DNA of 64,000 nt from Paludibacter sp. (GCA_019163375.1 JAFLKK010000005.1:159511-223510); one strand, 5' to 3'. Numbered from the stretch's first letter, positions 44,801-53,160 are shown. The notes: generated by a model from the sequence alone, not told the origin. Numbers and translations: made by a program.

Positions 44801-46374
44801 CATTGATTTCACCTCCACCCCACCATGATATTTATTCTATCGAAGATTTGGCTCAACTTATCTACGATTTGAAAAATATCAACCCTACAGCTACCATTAG
44901 TGTAAAACTGGTTTCAGAAACCGGAGTTGGAACAATTGCAGCGGGTGTGGCGAAAGCAAAAGCCGATCTTATTTTGATCAGTGGTGCCGAAGGTGGTACA
45001 GGTGCAAGTCCTTCAAGCTCTATCAAGCACGCAGGTTTACCTGTTGAGATTGGTTTAGCTGAAACTCAACAAACCTTGGTGATGAACAACTTGCGTGGTC
45101 AGGTTCGTTTGCAAACCGATGGTCAGTTGAAAACAGGACGCGACATCATTATCGCTTCATTATTAGGTGCTGAGGAATATGGTTTTGCAACTAGTGCATT
45201 GCTGATTCTTGGTTGTGTGATGATGCGTAAATGTCACTTAAATACTTGTCCGGTAGGTGTTGCTACGCAAGACGAAATATTGCGTAAGCATTTTACAGGT
45301 AAACATGAATACCTTGTAAACTTCTTTAATTTTATTGCACAAGATGTTCGCGAGCACTTAGCTGAAATGGGTTATCGCAAACTAGATGATATTATTGGTC
45401 ATGCAGAATTACTGGAACGCAAAGTAATTGAAGGAAATTCTAAAATTAAAAAAGTAGATCTTTCTAAAATAATGTTTGCTCCAAAAAACATCGAAAATTT
45501 GGCTATTCGTCATATTTCTGAGCAAGATCACAAATTGGATGCAGTACTAGATCGTGAGTTGATTAAAAAATCGCTTCCTGCATTGGATCTGTGCATGCCT
45601 GTACAAATCAAATCGAGAATCAAAAATACCGACCGTACCGTGGGTGCAATGCTTTCGGGCGAAATTGCTAAACGTTATGGACAAACCGGCTTACCGACCG
45701 ATACTATCAAAGCTTACTTTGAAGGATCAGCAGGTCAAAGTTTCGGAGCATTCCTTGGTAAAGGTGTTTATTTCCACCTTACCGGAGAAGCTAATGATTA
45801 CGTAGGTAAAGGTCTTTCGGGTGGTAAAATTGTTATTGTAGCACCAAAAGAAAGCACATTCAAACCGGAAGATAATATCATTGCAGGAAATACCTTGTTA
45901 TATGGTGCTACTTCGGGCGAATTATATGTAAATGGTGTGGTTGGTGAACGTTTCTGCGTTCGTAATTCAGGTGCTATTGCGGTTGTAGAAGGTGCCGGTG
46001 ATCACTGTTGTGAGTACATGACCGGTGGACGTACCGTTGTTTTAGGACAAACCGGTCGTAACTTTGCTGCCGGTATGAGTGGTGGTGTAGCTTACGTGCT
46101 TGATGAGATTGGTAATTTTGATTTCTTCTGTAACATGGAGATGGTTGAGCTTTCGCTTATCGAAGACAGCATGGACAGTAAAGAAGTACAAGGTTTAATT
46201 TCTAATCACTACAAATATACAGGAAGCCAACGTGCTAAACACATTTTGGACAACTGGAGTAGTTATGTTGACAAATTCAAAAAAATCGTTCCTATTGAAT
46301 ACAAAAAAGTATTACAAGAAGAAAAGATGGAAGCCATCAACAAGAAAATTGCTCAAGTAGAACGCGATTATTAA
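41836..46374 (+). CDS. gltB: Glutamate synthase large subunit
   Basis: 1512 aa, full length. Transfers the amide of glutamine to 2-oxoglutarate. N-terminal glutaminase: the nucleophile Cys29 in NEHDACGVGLVLNLHG is exposed after removal of a 28-residue propeptide. Then the central domain, the FMN-binding synthase domain (GGRSNTGEGGEDPERYKPRE, then KPGEGGQLPGHKV, then SGAEGGTGASP) and the 3Fe-4S motif CVMMRKCHLNTCPVGVATQ. The C-terminal GXGXG beta-helix (GEANDYVGKGLSGGKIVIVA) is present. gltD follows 69 bp later across a hairpin. Confidence 0.97.
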   Translation: MTTNYLNSQHTDEYEQKSLYSPQNEHDACGVGLVLNLHGEKSHEIVENGLQVLENMVHRGAESADNKTGDGAGILLQIPHEFILLQGIPVPAKGKYGTGLVFLPKDNNKAELCLNVIRENLEKEGLTLLAIRDVPVNSDILGAISASNEPQTKQIFVTGSNSQEDLERKLYMVRKKIENSISKSNISKERSFYIVSLSTKQMIYKGMLTSLQLREYFPDLSDKNFTSGIALVHSRFSTNTFPTWDLAQPFRMMGHNGEINTIRGNRQWMESRESVLKSDQLGNLNDLYPIVQPGMSDSASLDNVLEFLVMSGKSLPHAMAMLVPESWNKKNPISDNLRAFYEYHSTFMEPWDGPACLLFSDGRYAGGLLDRNGLRPARYLVTHDDVMIIASETGTVEFEPARIKAKGRLKPGKMLMVDTELGQIFYDNELKEGLAKAFPYREWLDRNCVDIDNISSGRNVRNDMDNYQTLLHAYAYSKEDLERLILPMANDGFEPTSSMGNDVALSVFSDKPQRLFNYFRQQFAQVTNPPIDPIREELVMSLTGYIGSVHQNLLQAAPEICKMVKLKSPVLTNSQFDILSNLQYKGFYTISLPMLFDPKTGAAGLEKAIQELCLSVEKAVDDGKNYIVLSDRGVDATHAPIPSLLAVSAVHLYLVQKRKRMQIDIVVESAEPREVMHFALLFGFGANAVNPYMVFAVINDRIKAGEIPMDMETAKKHYIKAVNKGLMKVLSKMGNSTLRSYRGAHIFEAVGISSPFLKKYFKGISSAIEGIDIEDVANEVLKPHNEAFFPAEGSDPTQLENLGQYAYRNNGEKHAWNPETIARLQIATKTNDYAKFKEYVKAVDEKPAPIFIRDLMDFKRNPIDINEVEPAESIMKRFVTGAMSYGSISREAHEAMAIAMNIIGGRSNTGEGGEDPERYKPREDGLSTRSAIKQVASGRFGVTSEYLVNADEIQIKMAQGAKPGEGGQLPGHKVDKIIAKTRHSIPGISLISPPPHHDIYSIEDLAQLIYDLKNINPTATISVKLVSETGVGTIAAGVAKAKADLILISGAEGGTGASPSSSIKHAGLPVEIGLAETQQTLVMNNLRGQVRLQTDGQLKTGRDIIIASLLGAEEYGFATSALLILGCVMMRKCHLNTCPVGVATQDEILRKHFTGKHEYLVNFFNFIAQDVREHLAEMGYRKLDDIIGHAELLERKVIEGNSKIKKVDLSKIMFAPKNIENLAIRHISEQDHKLDAVLDRELIKKSLPALDLCMPVQIKSRIKNTDRTVGAMLSGEIAKRYGQTGLPTDTIKAYFEGSAGQSFGAFLGKGVYFHLTGEANDYVGKGLSGGKIVIVAPKESTFKPEDNIIAGNTLLYGATSGELYVNGVVGERFCVRNSGAIAVVEGAGDHCCEYMTGGRTVVLGQTGRNFAAGMSGGVAYVLDEIGNFDFFCNMEMVELSLIEDSMDSKEVQGLISNHYKYTGSQRAKHILDNWSSYVDKFKKIVPIEYKKVLQEEKMEAINKKIAQVERDY

Positions 46375-46386
46375 TATTAATTATTT

Positions 46387-46420
46387 AGTTTATCCAAAGT
46401 TTAATAGCTTTGGATAAACT
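46387..46420 (+). other. Intercistronic hairpin gltB-gltD
   Basis: AGTTTATCCAAAG (46387-46399) pairs perfectly with CTTTGGATAAACT (46408-46420), loop of 8. No T-run follows; gltD starts 23 bp later. Likely modulates the ratio of the two subunits or protects the gltB mRNA end. Confidence 0.7.
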
Positions 46421-46443
46421 TCAAAGATAAGACTAAAAACATC

Positions 46444-47856
46444 ATGGGAAATCCAAAAGCATTTATAAATATACCCCGTAAGGACGCAGGTTATCGCCCT
46501 ATAAACGAACGTATCTACGACTTCGGGGAAGTTGAACAGACATTAAACCGCGAAGACCGTAAACTTCAGGCTTCGCGTTGTATGGATTGTGGTATTCCTT
46601 TCTGTCACTGGGGTTGTCCACTGGGCAACAAAATGCCCGAATGGCAAGATCTTATATACAAAGGTCAATGGAAAGAAGCAGTAGAAAACTTGCACGAAAC
46701 AAATAACTTTCCTGATTTTACAGGACGTATCTGCCCTGCTCCATGCGAGAAATCGTGTGTATTGGCATTGCACGACGCACCGGTAACTATTCGCGAAAAT
46801 GAAGCTGCTGTTACAGAGGTTGCGTTTATCGAAGGAATGATCAAAGCTCGTCCACCAAAAACACGCACCGGTAAAAAAGTGGCTGTTATCGGTTCAGGTC
46901 CTGCCGGATTAGCTGCTGCGCAACAATTAAATCGTAAGGGACACCACGTAACCATTTTCGAAAAAGACAATGGATTTGGAGGATTGTTGAGATACGGTAT
47001 TCCTAATTTCAAATTGAATAAAAACATTATCGACCGTCGTTTAGCTCAGCTGGAGGAAGAAGGTATTGAATTTAAACCAAATACTGAAGTTGGAAAAGAT
47101 GTTTCGGGCAAAGAGATCATGAAAAATTTCGATGCGGTATGTTTAGCTGTTGGTGCAGGTCATCCACGCGACATTCAGCCCGAAGGTCGTGATTTGAAAG
47201 GTATTTACTTTGCCATGGACTTTTTAAGCCAACAAAATCAGCTTATCATGGGCGAAACGGTTGCTGACGAAGATATCATTTCAGCGAAAGACAAACATAT
47301 ACTTGTGATTGGTGGTGGTGATACCGGATCCGACTGTGTTGGAACATCAATTCGTCAGGGAGCTGTAAAAGTGACTCAAATTGAGATTTTACCTCAACCA
47401 CCGGTAGGCAAAAACCCTGAAACTCCTTGGCCATTTTATCCAACTATCCTGAAAACATCAAGTTCACATCAAGAAGGTTGCGTACGTAAATGGGCTTTGA
47501 ACACCAAACAATTTGTTGGTGTAAAAGGTCAACTTACTGAAGTAATTGTAGAAGAAGTTGAATGGTCGAAAGATGAAAGCGGACGCATGAATATGAAACC
47601 AACGGGCAAAACAGATACTATCAAAGCTGATTTGGTATTCCTGGCACTTGGATTTATTCACCCTGTTCACGAAGGTTTATTGACCGAACTGGGCGTTAAC
47701 TTTGATGGTCGTGGAAACGTGGCTATCGACAAGGAAAACAAAAGCAATGTTGCTAAAGTATATGCTGCCGGTGATGCTGCCATGGGCGCCAGTTTAGTGG
47801 TTCGTGCTATTGCTTCCGGACGTAAAGTAGCTGAAGATATTCATAAATCCTTATAA
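46444..47856 (+). CDS. gltD: Glutamate synthase small subunit
   Basis: 470 aa. NADPH-dependent flavoprotein passing electrons to GltB. N-terminal 4Fe-4S domain: CMDCGIPFCHWGCPLGNKMP and CPAPCEKSC. FAD-binding GSGPAGLAAAQQL near 143, NADPH-binding GGGDTGSDCVGTS near 284, and C-terminal VYAAGDAAMGASLVVRAIASG. Pairs with gltB; the next gene, asnB, is also an amidotransferase and lies 150 bp on. Confidence 0.97.
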   Translation: MGNPKAFINIPRKDAGYRPINERIYDFGEVEQTLNREDRKLQASRCMDCGIPFCHWGCPLGNKMPEWQDLIYKGQWKEAVENLHETNNFPDFTGRICPAPCEKSCVLALHDAPVTIRENEAAVTEVAFIEGMIKARPPKTRTGKKVAVIGSGPAGLAAAQQLNRKGHHVTIFEKDNGFGGLLRYGIPNFKLNKNIIDRRLAQLEEEGIEFKPNTEVGKDVSGKEIMKNFDAVCLAVGAGHPRDIQPEGRDLKGIYFAMDFLSQQNQLIMGETVADEDIISAKDKHILVIGGGDTGSDCVGTSIRQGAVKVTQIEILPQPPVGKNPETPWPFYPTILKTSSSHQEGCVRKWALNTKQFVGVKGQLTEVIVEEVEWSKDESGRMNMKPTGKTDTIKADLVFLALGFIHPVHEGLLTELGVNFDGRGNVAIDKENKSNVAKVYAAGDAAMGASLVVRAIASGRKVAEDIHKSL

Positions 47857-48006
47857 ATACAGTATGGAAAGGTCTAAAGTAACAGTGGTTATTCGGGAAC
47901 TTTCATTCAGATTTAAACTAAAAAACATAACAACTGTTTACTTTTGACTGTCCGCACAAGTTAGGTCTTGTAAAAACAGTAATTGTAACTCGTAACTATT
48001 AAAACT

Positions 48007-49677
48007 ATGTGTGGAATTGTATGTGCATTTGATATAAAACAACAAGCCCAGGCTTTGCGGCCACAGGTATTGAAAATGTCTAAACGTATTCGTCACCGTG
48101 GGCCGGACTGGTCGGGCGTTTACTCTGATGACAAAGCCATTTTGGCACACGAGCGCTTGTCGATTGTGGATCCTGAATCAGGTAAACAACCGTTGTTCAG
48201 TAAAGATGGAAAATTGGTGTTGGCTGTTAACGGTGAAATCTATAATCATGAGGATATCCGCAAACAATTTGAAGGAAAATATGAATTTCTGACTAAATCC
48301 GACTGTGAAGTAATTCTAGCGCTTTATCGCGAAAAAGGACCTAACTTCATGGAAGATCTGAACGGTATTTTCGCATTTGCGTTGTACGATATCGAGAAAG
48401 ATATATTCATGATTGGTCGTGACCATATCGGTATTATTCCATTGTATCAGGGCTGGGACGAGGAAGGAACGTATTATGTAGGTTCTGAGTTGAAAGCACT
48501 GGAAGGATATTGTACTAAAATTGAAGAATTTTTGCCGGGACAATATTACTATAGTCCGGATGGCAAACCTACTCAATGGTACTCTCGCGACTGGATGGAG
48601 TTTGATGCAGTAAAAAATAATGAAACCAGCATTGAGGAATTACACGATGCGTTGGAAGCAGCTGTAGAACGTCAGTTAATGGCCGACGTACCTTATGGTG
48701 TATTGCTTTCGGGTGGTCTTGACTCTTCACTGATTTCTGCCGTTGCCATGAAAATTGCCGCTAAACAATCGGCAAGCTCAGGTTCAGCCTGGGGAAATCA
48801 ACTTCACTCATTTGCTGTTGGTTTGGTGGGTTCTCCCGACTTGGCAGCAGCCCGTTTGGTAGCTGATCATATCGGTACAAAACACCACGAAATACATTTC
48901 ACGGTTCAGGAAGGTCTTGACGCCATCCGCGACGTGATTTACCATATCGAAACTTATGATGTAACCACTATCCGCGCAAGTACTCCTATGTACTTGTTGG
49001 CTCGTGTTATCAAATCGATGGGTGTAAAAATGGTACTTTCGGGCGAAGGTGCCGACGAAATTTTCGGTGGTTACCTTTATTTCCACAAAGCACCAAGTGC
49101 AGAGGAATTCCATAAAGAAACAGTTCGTAAAATTGACAAGCTTCACCTTTACGACTGCTTACGTGCCAATAAATCATTGGCTTCGTGGGGAGTTGAAGGC
49201 CGCGTTCCATTTTTGGATAAAGAATTCATGGATATTGCCATGCGTTTAAATCCGAAAGATAAAATGTGCGGTAGAAACGGTGATGGAAAAATGGAAAAAT
49301 GGATTTTGCGCAAGGCATTCGAAAGTTATTTACCGGAGAGTGTGGCATGGCGTCAAAAAGAACAATTTTCTGATGGTGTAGGCTATAACTGGATTGACAC
49401 TTTGCGCGCGATGACTACCGACCTGGTTTCTGACGAGCAAATGGCTAAGGTAAATGAAACCTACCCTATCAATCCACCCATGAACAAAGAAGAATATTAC
49501 TATCGTACTATTTTCACCGATTTCTTCCCATCGGAAGCAGCGTCGAAATGTGTACCTTCGGTTCCTTCGGTTGCTTGTAGTACTCCAATCGCATTGGAAT
49601 GGGATGCTGCCTTCAAAAATTTGAACGATCCTTCAGGACGCTCGGTTACCAGCGTTCACGAAGATGGATACAAATGA
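48007..49677 (+). CDS. asnB: Asparagine synthase B (glutamine-hydrolysing)
   Basis: 556 aa. Amidates aspartate with glutamine or ammonium and ATP. N-terminal class-II amidotransferase with catalytic Cys2 (MCGIVCAFDIKQQAQAL, then RHRGPDWSG, then AVNGEIYNH). The synthetase domain has the PP-loop LLSGGLDSSLISAVAMK and GEGADEIFGGY. Uses the glutamine made upstream, completing the nitrogen cluster. Stop codon TGA overlaps the start of a heptamer array; a terminator follows. Confidence 0.96.
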   Translation: MCGIVCAFDIKQQAQALRPQVLKMSKRIRHRGPDWSGVYSDDKAILAHERLSIVDPESGKQPLFSKDGKLVLAVNGEIYNHEDIRKQFEGKYEFLTKSDCEVILALYREKGPNFMEDLNGIFAFALYDIEKDIFMIGRDHIGIIPLYQGWDEEGTYYVGSELKALEGYCTKIEEFLPGQYYYSPDGKPTQWYSRDWMEFDAVKNNETSIEELHDALEAAVERQLMADVPYGVLLSGGLDSSLISAVAMKIAAKQSASSGSAWGNQLHSFAVGLVGSPDLAAARLVADHIGTKHHEIHFTVQEGLDAIRDVIYHIETYDVTTIRASTPMYLLARVIKSMGVKMVLSGEGADEIFGGYLYFHKAPSAEEFHKETVRKIDKLHLYDCLRANKSLASWGVEGRVPFLDKEFMDIAMRLNPKDKMCGRNGDGKMEKWILRKAFESYLPESVAWRQKEQFSDGVGYNWIDTLRAMTTDLVSDEQMAKVNETYPINPPMNKEEYYYRTIFTDFFPSEAASKCVPSVPSVACSTPIALEWDAAFKNLNDPSGRSVTSVHEDGYK

Positions 49678-49710
49678 GTTACAGTTGATAATTGACAGTT
49701 GACAGTTAAT
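49677..49710. repeat. Heptamer array after asnB
   Basis: Units AGTTAC, AGTTGAT, AATTGAC, AGTTGAC, AGTTAAT, starting at the last base of the asnB stop codon. Confidence 0.75.
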
Positions 49711-49714
49711 ATAG

Positions 49715-49751
49715 AAAGGCTGATCTGAATTACTCAGGTCAGCCTTTTTTA
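49715..49751 (+). terminator. Terminator after asnB, member of a repeated hairpin family
   Basis: AAAGGCTGA pairs with TCAGCCTTT, with inner CTGA/TCAG, then TTT. Related hairpins (AAACGGCTGATCTGATTAAT type) are at 56931-56968 and 60721-60755. Confidence 0.85.
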
Positions 49752-49763
49752 TTTGCAATTATC

Positions 49764-50034
49764 GGATTTACAACAGCGAAAGCAATTCTACAACAGTATA
49801 AGCCAACTTCAGAACCTAGAAACCAACTCTACAGTCATACAAGTCAACTTTACAACCGCGAAATCAACTCTACAACCGTATAAACCAACTTTACGACTGC
49901 GAAATCAACTCTACAACCGTATAAGCCAATTTTACAACTGCGGAGTCAACTCTGCAACCGTATAAACCAACTTTACAACTGCGGAATCAACTCTACAATC
50001 GTATAAGTCAATTTTACAACCGCGCAACCAACAT
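49764..50034. repeat. Minisatellite with 20/21-bp half-units, 41-bp period
   Basis: About 13 half-units, alternating CAACTTTACAACCGCGAAAT-type (20 bp) and CAACTCTACAACCGTATAAA-type (21 bp) sequence. Period 41 is not a multiple of three and the frame has stops, so it is not coding. No gene in this 580-bp gap. Confidence 0.85.
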
Positions 50035-50179
50035 TCCAGTACTAAGGTGCAGCGCACCGAGATATACATTCCCAAAACCAGGAGTAGGCTACAAAATGGA
50101 TATTCATATTTCAAAACCCACACCACAAATGCCCCGACAATTCAATGAATTAAATTGTATTTTTTTAATATAATTCCAG

Positions 50180-50210
50180 TTGTCGTTCCAGATTATTATT
50201 TTTACTTTTA
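50180..50210 (+). promoter_or_regulatory. Promoter-like TTG, 20 bp, TACTTTTA
   Basis: TTG at 50180-50182, spacer 20 bp, -7-like TACTTTTA at 50203-50210, one base off TAnnTTTG. It lies 50 bp before the ATG at 50261 and argues against a start at 50180. Confidence 0.5.
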
Positions 50211-50260
50211 CCACGTTTCTTTACATAAATAACTTATTTACCATTTTAATTCTAACTAAA

Positions 50261-50953
50261 ATGAACAATTACCAAAAAGCAAGACTCAGCTCCAACAAGC
50301 AGATTGTGATCGAAGCTGAAAACCATGCAGCCGAAGTAGCTGTTATTCCAACTTTCGCAAAAGGCATTGAACAACTGAAAGTTATCAATAGTGAAATTGA
50401 CCAACTATCCGTGATACAAAGTGAGGATCTGACCGGAATTACCGAAGACAAGAACGAAGTACTGCAAGAAGTCATCGATTATCTGATTGAAGTTTCAGGG
50501 GCTATCCACTCCTACGCCGGCCAACAAGGCAACAAAAGCCTGCAAGCACTGGTTAACTTCAAACCTTCAAAAGTAGAACATTTGGACCGGCACGAAATTA
50601 TCAATGTGGCCACTACTGTGCTCAATGAAGCCCGCAAAATAGTACCTAGCGCTCTAATCAACGAAGGAATCACTCCCGATGAGATTACCCAATTCGACAA
50701 TGTGCTTACCAAGCTAAAAAGCTACAGCAACACACGCCACACAGCAGGTATCGACCAAAAGGACGTCACCCGTCGCATTGCCAAGCTCTTTGCCCAAGCT
50801 ACCGACATTAAGAAAAACACCCTCGAGCGTCTGGCTCCGCAGTACGAACGCAAAGCACCGGAGTTTTTCAACAAGTACAAAACAGCAGCTAACGTCATCA
50901 ACCGCCGTGCTGCTAAGACAACTGACACAGCTACCCCAGAGGCAAAAGCGTAA
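50261..50953 (+). CDS. Hypothetical helical protein, 230 aa
   Basis: ATG at 50261 (MNNYQKARLSSNKQIVIEAE). The protein is almost entirely alpha-helical with many Ala, Lys and Glu (LKVINSEIDQLSVIQSE, then RRIAKLFAQATDIKKNTLER). No signal peptide, membrane segment or known motif is recognised. Flanked by the minisatellite upstream and a strong terminator downstream. It could be a cytosolic coiled-coil protein; function unknown. Confidence 0.7.
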   Translation: MNNYQKARLSSNKQIVIEAENHAAEVAVIPTFAKGIEQLKVINSEIDQLSVIQSEDLTGITEDKNEVLQEVIDYLIEVSGAIHSYAGQQGNKSLQALVNFKPSKVEHLDRHEIINVATTVLNEARKIVPSALINEGITPDEITQFDNVLTKLKSYSNTRHTAGIDQKDVTRRIAKLFAQATDIKKNTLERLAPQYERKAPEFFNKYKTAANVINRRAAKTTDTATPEAKA

Positions 50954-50960
50954 CAACATG

Positions 50961-51004
50961 AACTTTCCCAATCCGTCGGTACGGCAGATTGGGAAAGTTT
51001 TTTA
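50961..51004 (+). terminator. Strong terminator
   Basis: AACTTTCCCAATC pairs with GATTGGGAAAGTT, 13 bp, loop CGTCGGTACGGCA, then TTTT. Ends the hypothetical helical-protein gene. Confidence 0.9.
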
Positions 51005-51042
51005 ATATTAAAACAAACATACACTGCCTCTAAAGTGGAAAT

Positions 51043-51082
51043 ATGCGAACAAGGAGTTCGCATAGCAGTTCGTTATGGGCTA
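51043..51082. repeat. Hairpin and CGTTATGGGCTA boundary element
   Basis: ATGCGAAC / GTTCGCAT hairpin (51043-51063), then AGCAGTTCGTTATGGGCTA. The inverted form TAGCCCATAAC occurs at 54616-54626, after the thioredoxin gene. Confidence 0.6.
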
Positions 51083-51106
51083 TAGTAATAAAGAACAAAA
51101 ACAGAC

Positions 51107-52123
51107 ATGAAGTTTAAAACATTTGACTATTTTGCTTTTAATATGACTGACCCATTGTGGGAAGTTTATGAAGTCATAGACAACAAAAGTCATAATCAAT
51201 ACAATAATTTGATAAGCGACCTTGACAGTATTGATAGTTCTGACTTAGAAAAATTCGTAAAGGAGAAACATATTGATGATTTTTTAAATCGTCAAGAAAA
51301 TAAAGACCTTGGAAGAAGGATTCATTACATGATTTACAAACTTCATAAGGAAATAACAAAAGAAAGAATCAGAATACTTATCGATTCTATGGATAGACCA
51401 GAACCTTACAATTCAGAGAACCTCTTAAATATAAAATTGGATAAGAATCATTTAGCAACAACAAATCAATTCAACACAAACTATTCGACTTTTTATTACG
51501 ACAAATTTGTATATGAAATTTGTCCAATTACGGTAAGCTCAAATTCAAGCCATTGGATTTCCCAAGCTATTTTAATGTGTATTGCTAATTCTGGAGTTAT
51601 TTTTAAAGTTAGGCTAGACCCATTTAGAGAAATCCGACCAGAAGACTACAATCCGATGATGTATAAAATGCTCGTTCATGGAACGCCTTTGGATTGGAAT
51701 AAATTGCTTGAATTAAGAAACGAAGATTTTGGTCAATGGTTTAACGAGAGAGATAATAGCTTCACTGATTATGTTTGGACTCCAAAGGACGATGAGATTC
51801 ATTTTACGTGTGAAGAATATCCAAACTTTAGTTATGATGGTTTCAATACAAGTCGATATTTCCATGCAATATTTAATAAAAAATCAGGTAGTATTAAACA
51901 TTGCGATGGTGCACTAAGACTTTATAACGATTACGAAATATCTGAAAGAGGAAATTTCCACATAAGACAACCTGAAGTAAGAAAAGTTGGAGAGAGAATA
52001 AAAATTTTCCAGTTTGACAGTAAAGAAAATCTAAATAAAGAAATTAGTCAAGATGATTTTAGTCAGTTAGCTGTGAGCTTCTTTGTTTGGAATCAAGATG
52101 TTCTGAACTATTTTAATGCTTGA
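51107..52123 (+). CDS. Hypothetical protein, 338 aa
   Basis: No signal peptide and no recognised domain. Acidic and aromatic-rich with many Asn, Asp, Tyr and Trp (KFKTFDYFAFNMTDPLWEVY, then WISQAILMCIANSGVIFKV, then SFFVWNQDVLNYFN). The N-terminal part is helical, the rest mixed. It stands alone between dispersed palindromic elements in a cassette-like region with lower coding organisation than the surrounding core. It might be an accessory or defence-type protein but nothing supports a function. Confidence 0.6.
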   Translation: MKFKTFDYFAFNMTDPLWEVYEVIDNKSHNQYNNLISDLDSIDSSDLEKFVKEKHIDDFLNRQENKDLGRRIHYMIYKLHKEITKERIRILIDSMDRPEPYNSENLLNIKLDKNHLATTNQFNTNYSTFYYDKFVYEICPITVSSNSSHWISQAILMCIANSGVIFKVRLDPFREIRPEDYNPMMYKMLVHGTPLDWNKLLELRNEDFGQWFNERDNSFTDYVWTPKDDEIHFTCEEYPNFSYDGFNTSRYFHAIFNKKSGSIKHCDGALRLYNDYEISERGNFHIRQPEVRKVGERIKIFQFDSKENLNKEISQDDFSQLAVSFFVWNQDVLNYFNA

Positions 52124-52660
52124 CAACTTGAACATGGCTTTAAACTCAGGTTCGGCGTAGTCTCAGTTCAGCGTAGTGTATAAATGTTCGGCATAGCGTC
52201 TCGCTATGTCGAAGCTAGAAGCAAGGCTCTGCCTTGCATATTTAAATATACAATGAAAAGCAGGAGCTTTTCTTTTAGCCCGACGAAGCGGGACGCTTCG
52301 CCGAACGAGAGCGACTTTGTTGCTGAAAAATCTTTGACGAACTGTCCGCTTTCGTTTGGACTTTACGACTTATCGGCAACGACTGAATTTGCTGGCTTTC
52401 GGGATTTTGCTTGGCGGACAATTCCTCGCAGATTTTCTAGGGAAGAAAAAACAGAATAACTATTTATCATTTCGACTATTGAACATTACGACTGGAAACA
52501 TATGAAATGGTTATTTTACCATTGGATTTTAAAACGTATTCGACAAAACAAGAAGCAACAATAAAATCAATCACAAGATAATCAACGAAATAGAAAGAAA
52601 GTCGGGGAAAAGTCGGGAGAAATACATAAAAAAATGAAGAGATATATTTAGTAAATATCA
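52124..52660. repeat. Intergenic patchwork of dispersed repeats
   Basis: Contains CTCAGTTCAGCGTAGTG (52162-52178), also found at 56678 and 60775. Adjacent hairpins include ATAGCG-TCT-CGCTAT (about 52193-52207) and GCAAGGC-TCT-GCCTTGC (about 52222-52238), with CGAAGC-GGGAC-GCTTCG further on. No protein gene is convincing here. Confidence 0.55.
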
Positions 52661-52668
52661 TATTTTTG
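52661..52668 (+). promoter_or_regulatory. -7 box of the XRE regulator, next to imperfect palindrome
   Basis: TATTTTTG, only 18 bp before the ATG, so the transcript leader is about 12 bases. An imperfect palindrome (GATATATTTAGTAAATATC, 52641-52659) sits just upstream and is a possible operator for self-repression. Confidence 0.5.
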
Positions 52669-52686
52669 TCAAAAATTTTAAGTACA

Positions 52687-53160
52687 ATGAAACAACCAGA
52701 ATTAGGTAAGAAAATAATAGAACTTAGGAAGAGCAAAGGTTTGACCCAAGAAGAATTGGTTGAAAAATGTAATCTTAATGTAAGAACTTTACAACGAATT
52801 GAATCGGGCGAAGTAAATCCAAGAGATTACACAAAGAAAAGCATTTTTGCTGCACTTGACTATGATGCAAGCAAATTTTCTTCAAATACAGAAAATACGA
52901 TTAAGACATATTTGGCAAAAACGATAAAAAAAACATATATACAACTTCAAAATTTCAATGAAATGAAAAACTTAAAAAAATTCACACACAATTTCTTCTT
53001 ATCGACTGGAATTGTCTGGTTTCTATGTGCAACAGTAATAGTAATTTTCGAACTTAATTTCCAAGAAAGGGAAATACTCTTGACATTAATTTTTCCTTTG
53101 GCATACGCATTAATTAGACTATTTGATAAAAGTAACGCTTCAAAAACTACTCAAGACTAA
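52687..53160 (+). CDS. XRE-family regulator with C-terminal membrane helices
   Basis: 157 aa from ATG 52687; an in-frame TTG at 52666 lies inside the -7 box and is rejected. Residues about 5-60 form a Cro/CI-type helix-turn-helix (GKKIIELRKSKGLTQEELVE, then NVRTLQRIESGEVNP). The C-terminal half holds two hydrophobic helices (about 102-122 and 128-146: FLSTGIVWFLCATVIVIFEL, then ILLTLIFPLAYALI). This makes it a probable membrane-tethered transcription regulator. Its target is not evident; self-regulation is suggested by the palindrome. Confidence 0.8.
   Translation: MKQPELGKKIIELRKSKGLTQEELVEKCNLNVRTLQRIESGEVNPRDYTKKSIFAALDYDASKFSSNTENTIKTYLAKTIKKTYIQLQNFNEMKNLKKFTHNFFLSTGIVWFLCATVIVIFELNFQEREILLTLIFPLAYALIRLFDKSNASKTTQD

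Noticed and set aside
49753-49965. 70-codon frame across the minisatellite
   Set aside because: It is produced by the 20/21-bp repeats, whose composite period is not a multiple of three, and it has no promoter or protein-like composition.
49764-50034. Possible CRISPR array
   Set aside because: Units are adjacent without unique spacers, alternate in two types and lack a conserved palindrome; no cas genes nearby.
50180-50260. Upstream extension of the helical protein gene
   Set aside because: The extra start coincides with the -33/-7 region; the shorter start follows a promoter-like sequence.
52184-52459. 91-codon frame downstream of the 338-aa gene
   Set aside because: Lies wholly in dispersed hairpin repeats and has Ser/Arg-rich composition typical of a chance frame.
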